NCBI GenBank assembly: GCA_020062805.1
Contig: JAGUVP010000001.1
Location: 1-6,144, forward strand
Direction: 5' to 3'
From: Candidatus Bipolaricaulis sp.
GTDB taxonomy: Bacteria > Bipolaricaulota > Bipolaricaulia > Bipolaricaulales > Bipolaricaulaceae
DNA: 6,144 bases
This document shows, one piece after another, positions 6,022 to 6,144 of the stretch; the stretch's first letter is position 1; every line of letters begins with the position of its first letter. The notes under the pieces were generated by a model. It saw only the letters and a list, made by a program, of their open reading frames with translations. It was not told where the DNA came from and searched no databases. The translations under genes were made by a program, and so were the position numbers.

Positions 6022-6083
6022 CTTGACCCCCTCGGGGCCGGATCAAGGTGAAGGCCCCTCCGGGGAACCCAGGGCGGTTCACC
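6022..6083. other. Cluster of stem-loops near the right edge, no gene seen
   Basis: Two adjacent inverted repeats lie here. The first is CTTGACCC/GGATCAAG (6022-6029 with 6040-6047), which pairs fully on the minus strand through one G-U pair. The second is GGTGAA/TTCACC (6047-6052 with 6078-6083), enclosing a CCCC-TCC-GGGG mini-hairpin (6055-6065). The better pairing on the minus strand favours a minus-strand transcript, such as the 3' end of a gene beyond the window. I see no convincing coding frame from 5990 to 6144. Confidence 0.35.
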
Positions 6084-6144
6084 CGATCCCGAACTTGCCG
6101 CCTGTGGACCGGGCACAGATACAAGGCAGGAGCGGGGGCACTGC

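Noticed and set aside
6000..6144. Resemblance of the minus strand (TTCACCTTGA plus hairpin) to part of 6S RNA
   Set aside because: Only a ten-base match and one hairpin agree; the closing stem and central bubble cannot be drawn within the window.

Overview
The window looks like a stretch of a GC-rich bacterial chromosome. It contains bacterial Shine-Dalgarno sites, frequent GTG starts, a sigma70-type promoter in front of a tRNA gene, and secreted proteins with cleavable signal peptides. The gene style (secreted beta-rich proteins with a DQDGDGNPG-type loop, a divergent PlsY, a CrtQ/HpnB-like glycosyltransferase) would suit a little-studied thermophile-associated phylum such as Bipolaricaulota/Acetothermia. 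That placement is a guess and nothing here proves it.

Layout. The left edge holds the C-terminal end of a LolD/MacB-type ABC ATPase (+), followed by a secreted protein of unknown function starting with GTG at 329 (+). A 115-bp convergent gap with three stem-loops separates these from a minus-strand pair, plsY (divergent glycerol-3-phosphate acyltransferase-like) and a GT2 membrane glycosyltransferase. That pair shares a 4-bp GTGA stop/start overlap and is almost certainly translationally coupled, which suggests a membrane (glyco)lipid step. Upstream of plsY, reading the other way, lies a tRNA-Gln(TTG) with a good -35/-10 promoter and no encoded CCA.

The right half holds one large minus-strand gene for a secreted, multidomain, GH113-like TIM-barrel protein with a C-terminal CBM9-like domain. 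Its reading frame runs from ATG 5723 to TAA 3357 but is broken by one in-frame TAG at 5565-5567. The signal peptide and first 52 codons are therefore separated from the 722-codon body. Base composition also changes along the gene, from about 75% GC in a 60-bp sample at the 5' end to about 48% in a 60-bp sample mid-gene. By eye the catalytic acid of the barrel appears to be missing.

Two copies of a 35-bp repeat (34/35 identical, same orientation) lie on either side of this gene, one just after the tRNA and one about 0.25 kb before the gene's start. The last 400 bases contain no convincing intact gene: only the second repeat copy, a short open frame that may be a gene remnant, and a cluster of stem-loops.

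The main points for a second look are the amber-interrupted, possibly catalytically altered secreted glycosidase with its flanking repeats, the coupled PlsY/GT2 pair with altered PlsY motifs, and 6-bp hairpins that enclose the ribosome binding sites of both plsY and the glycosidase gene.
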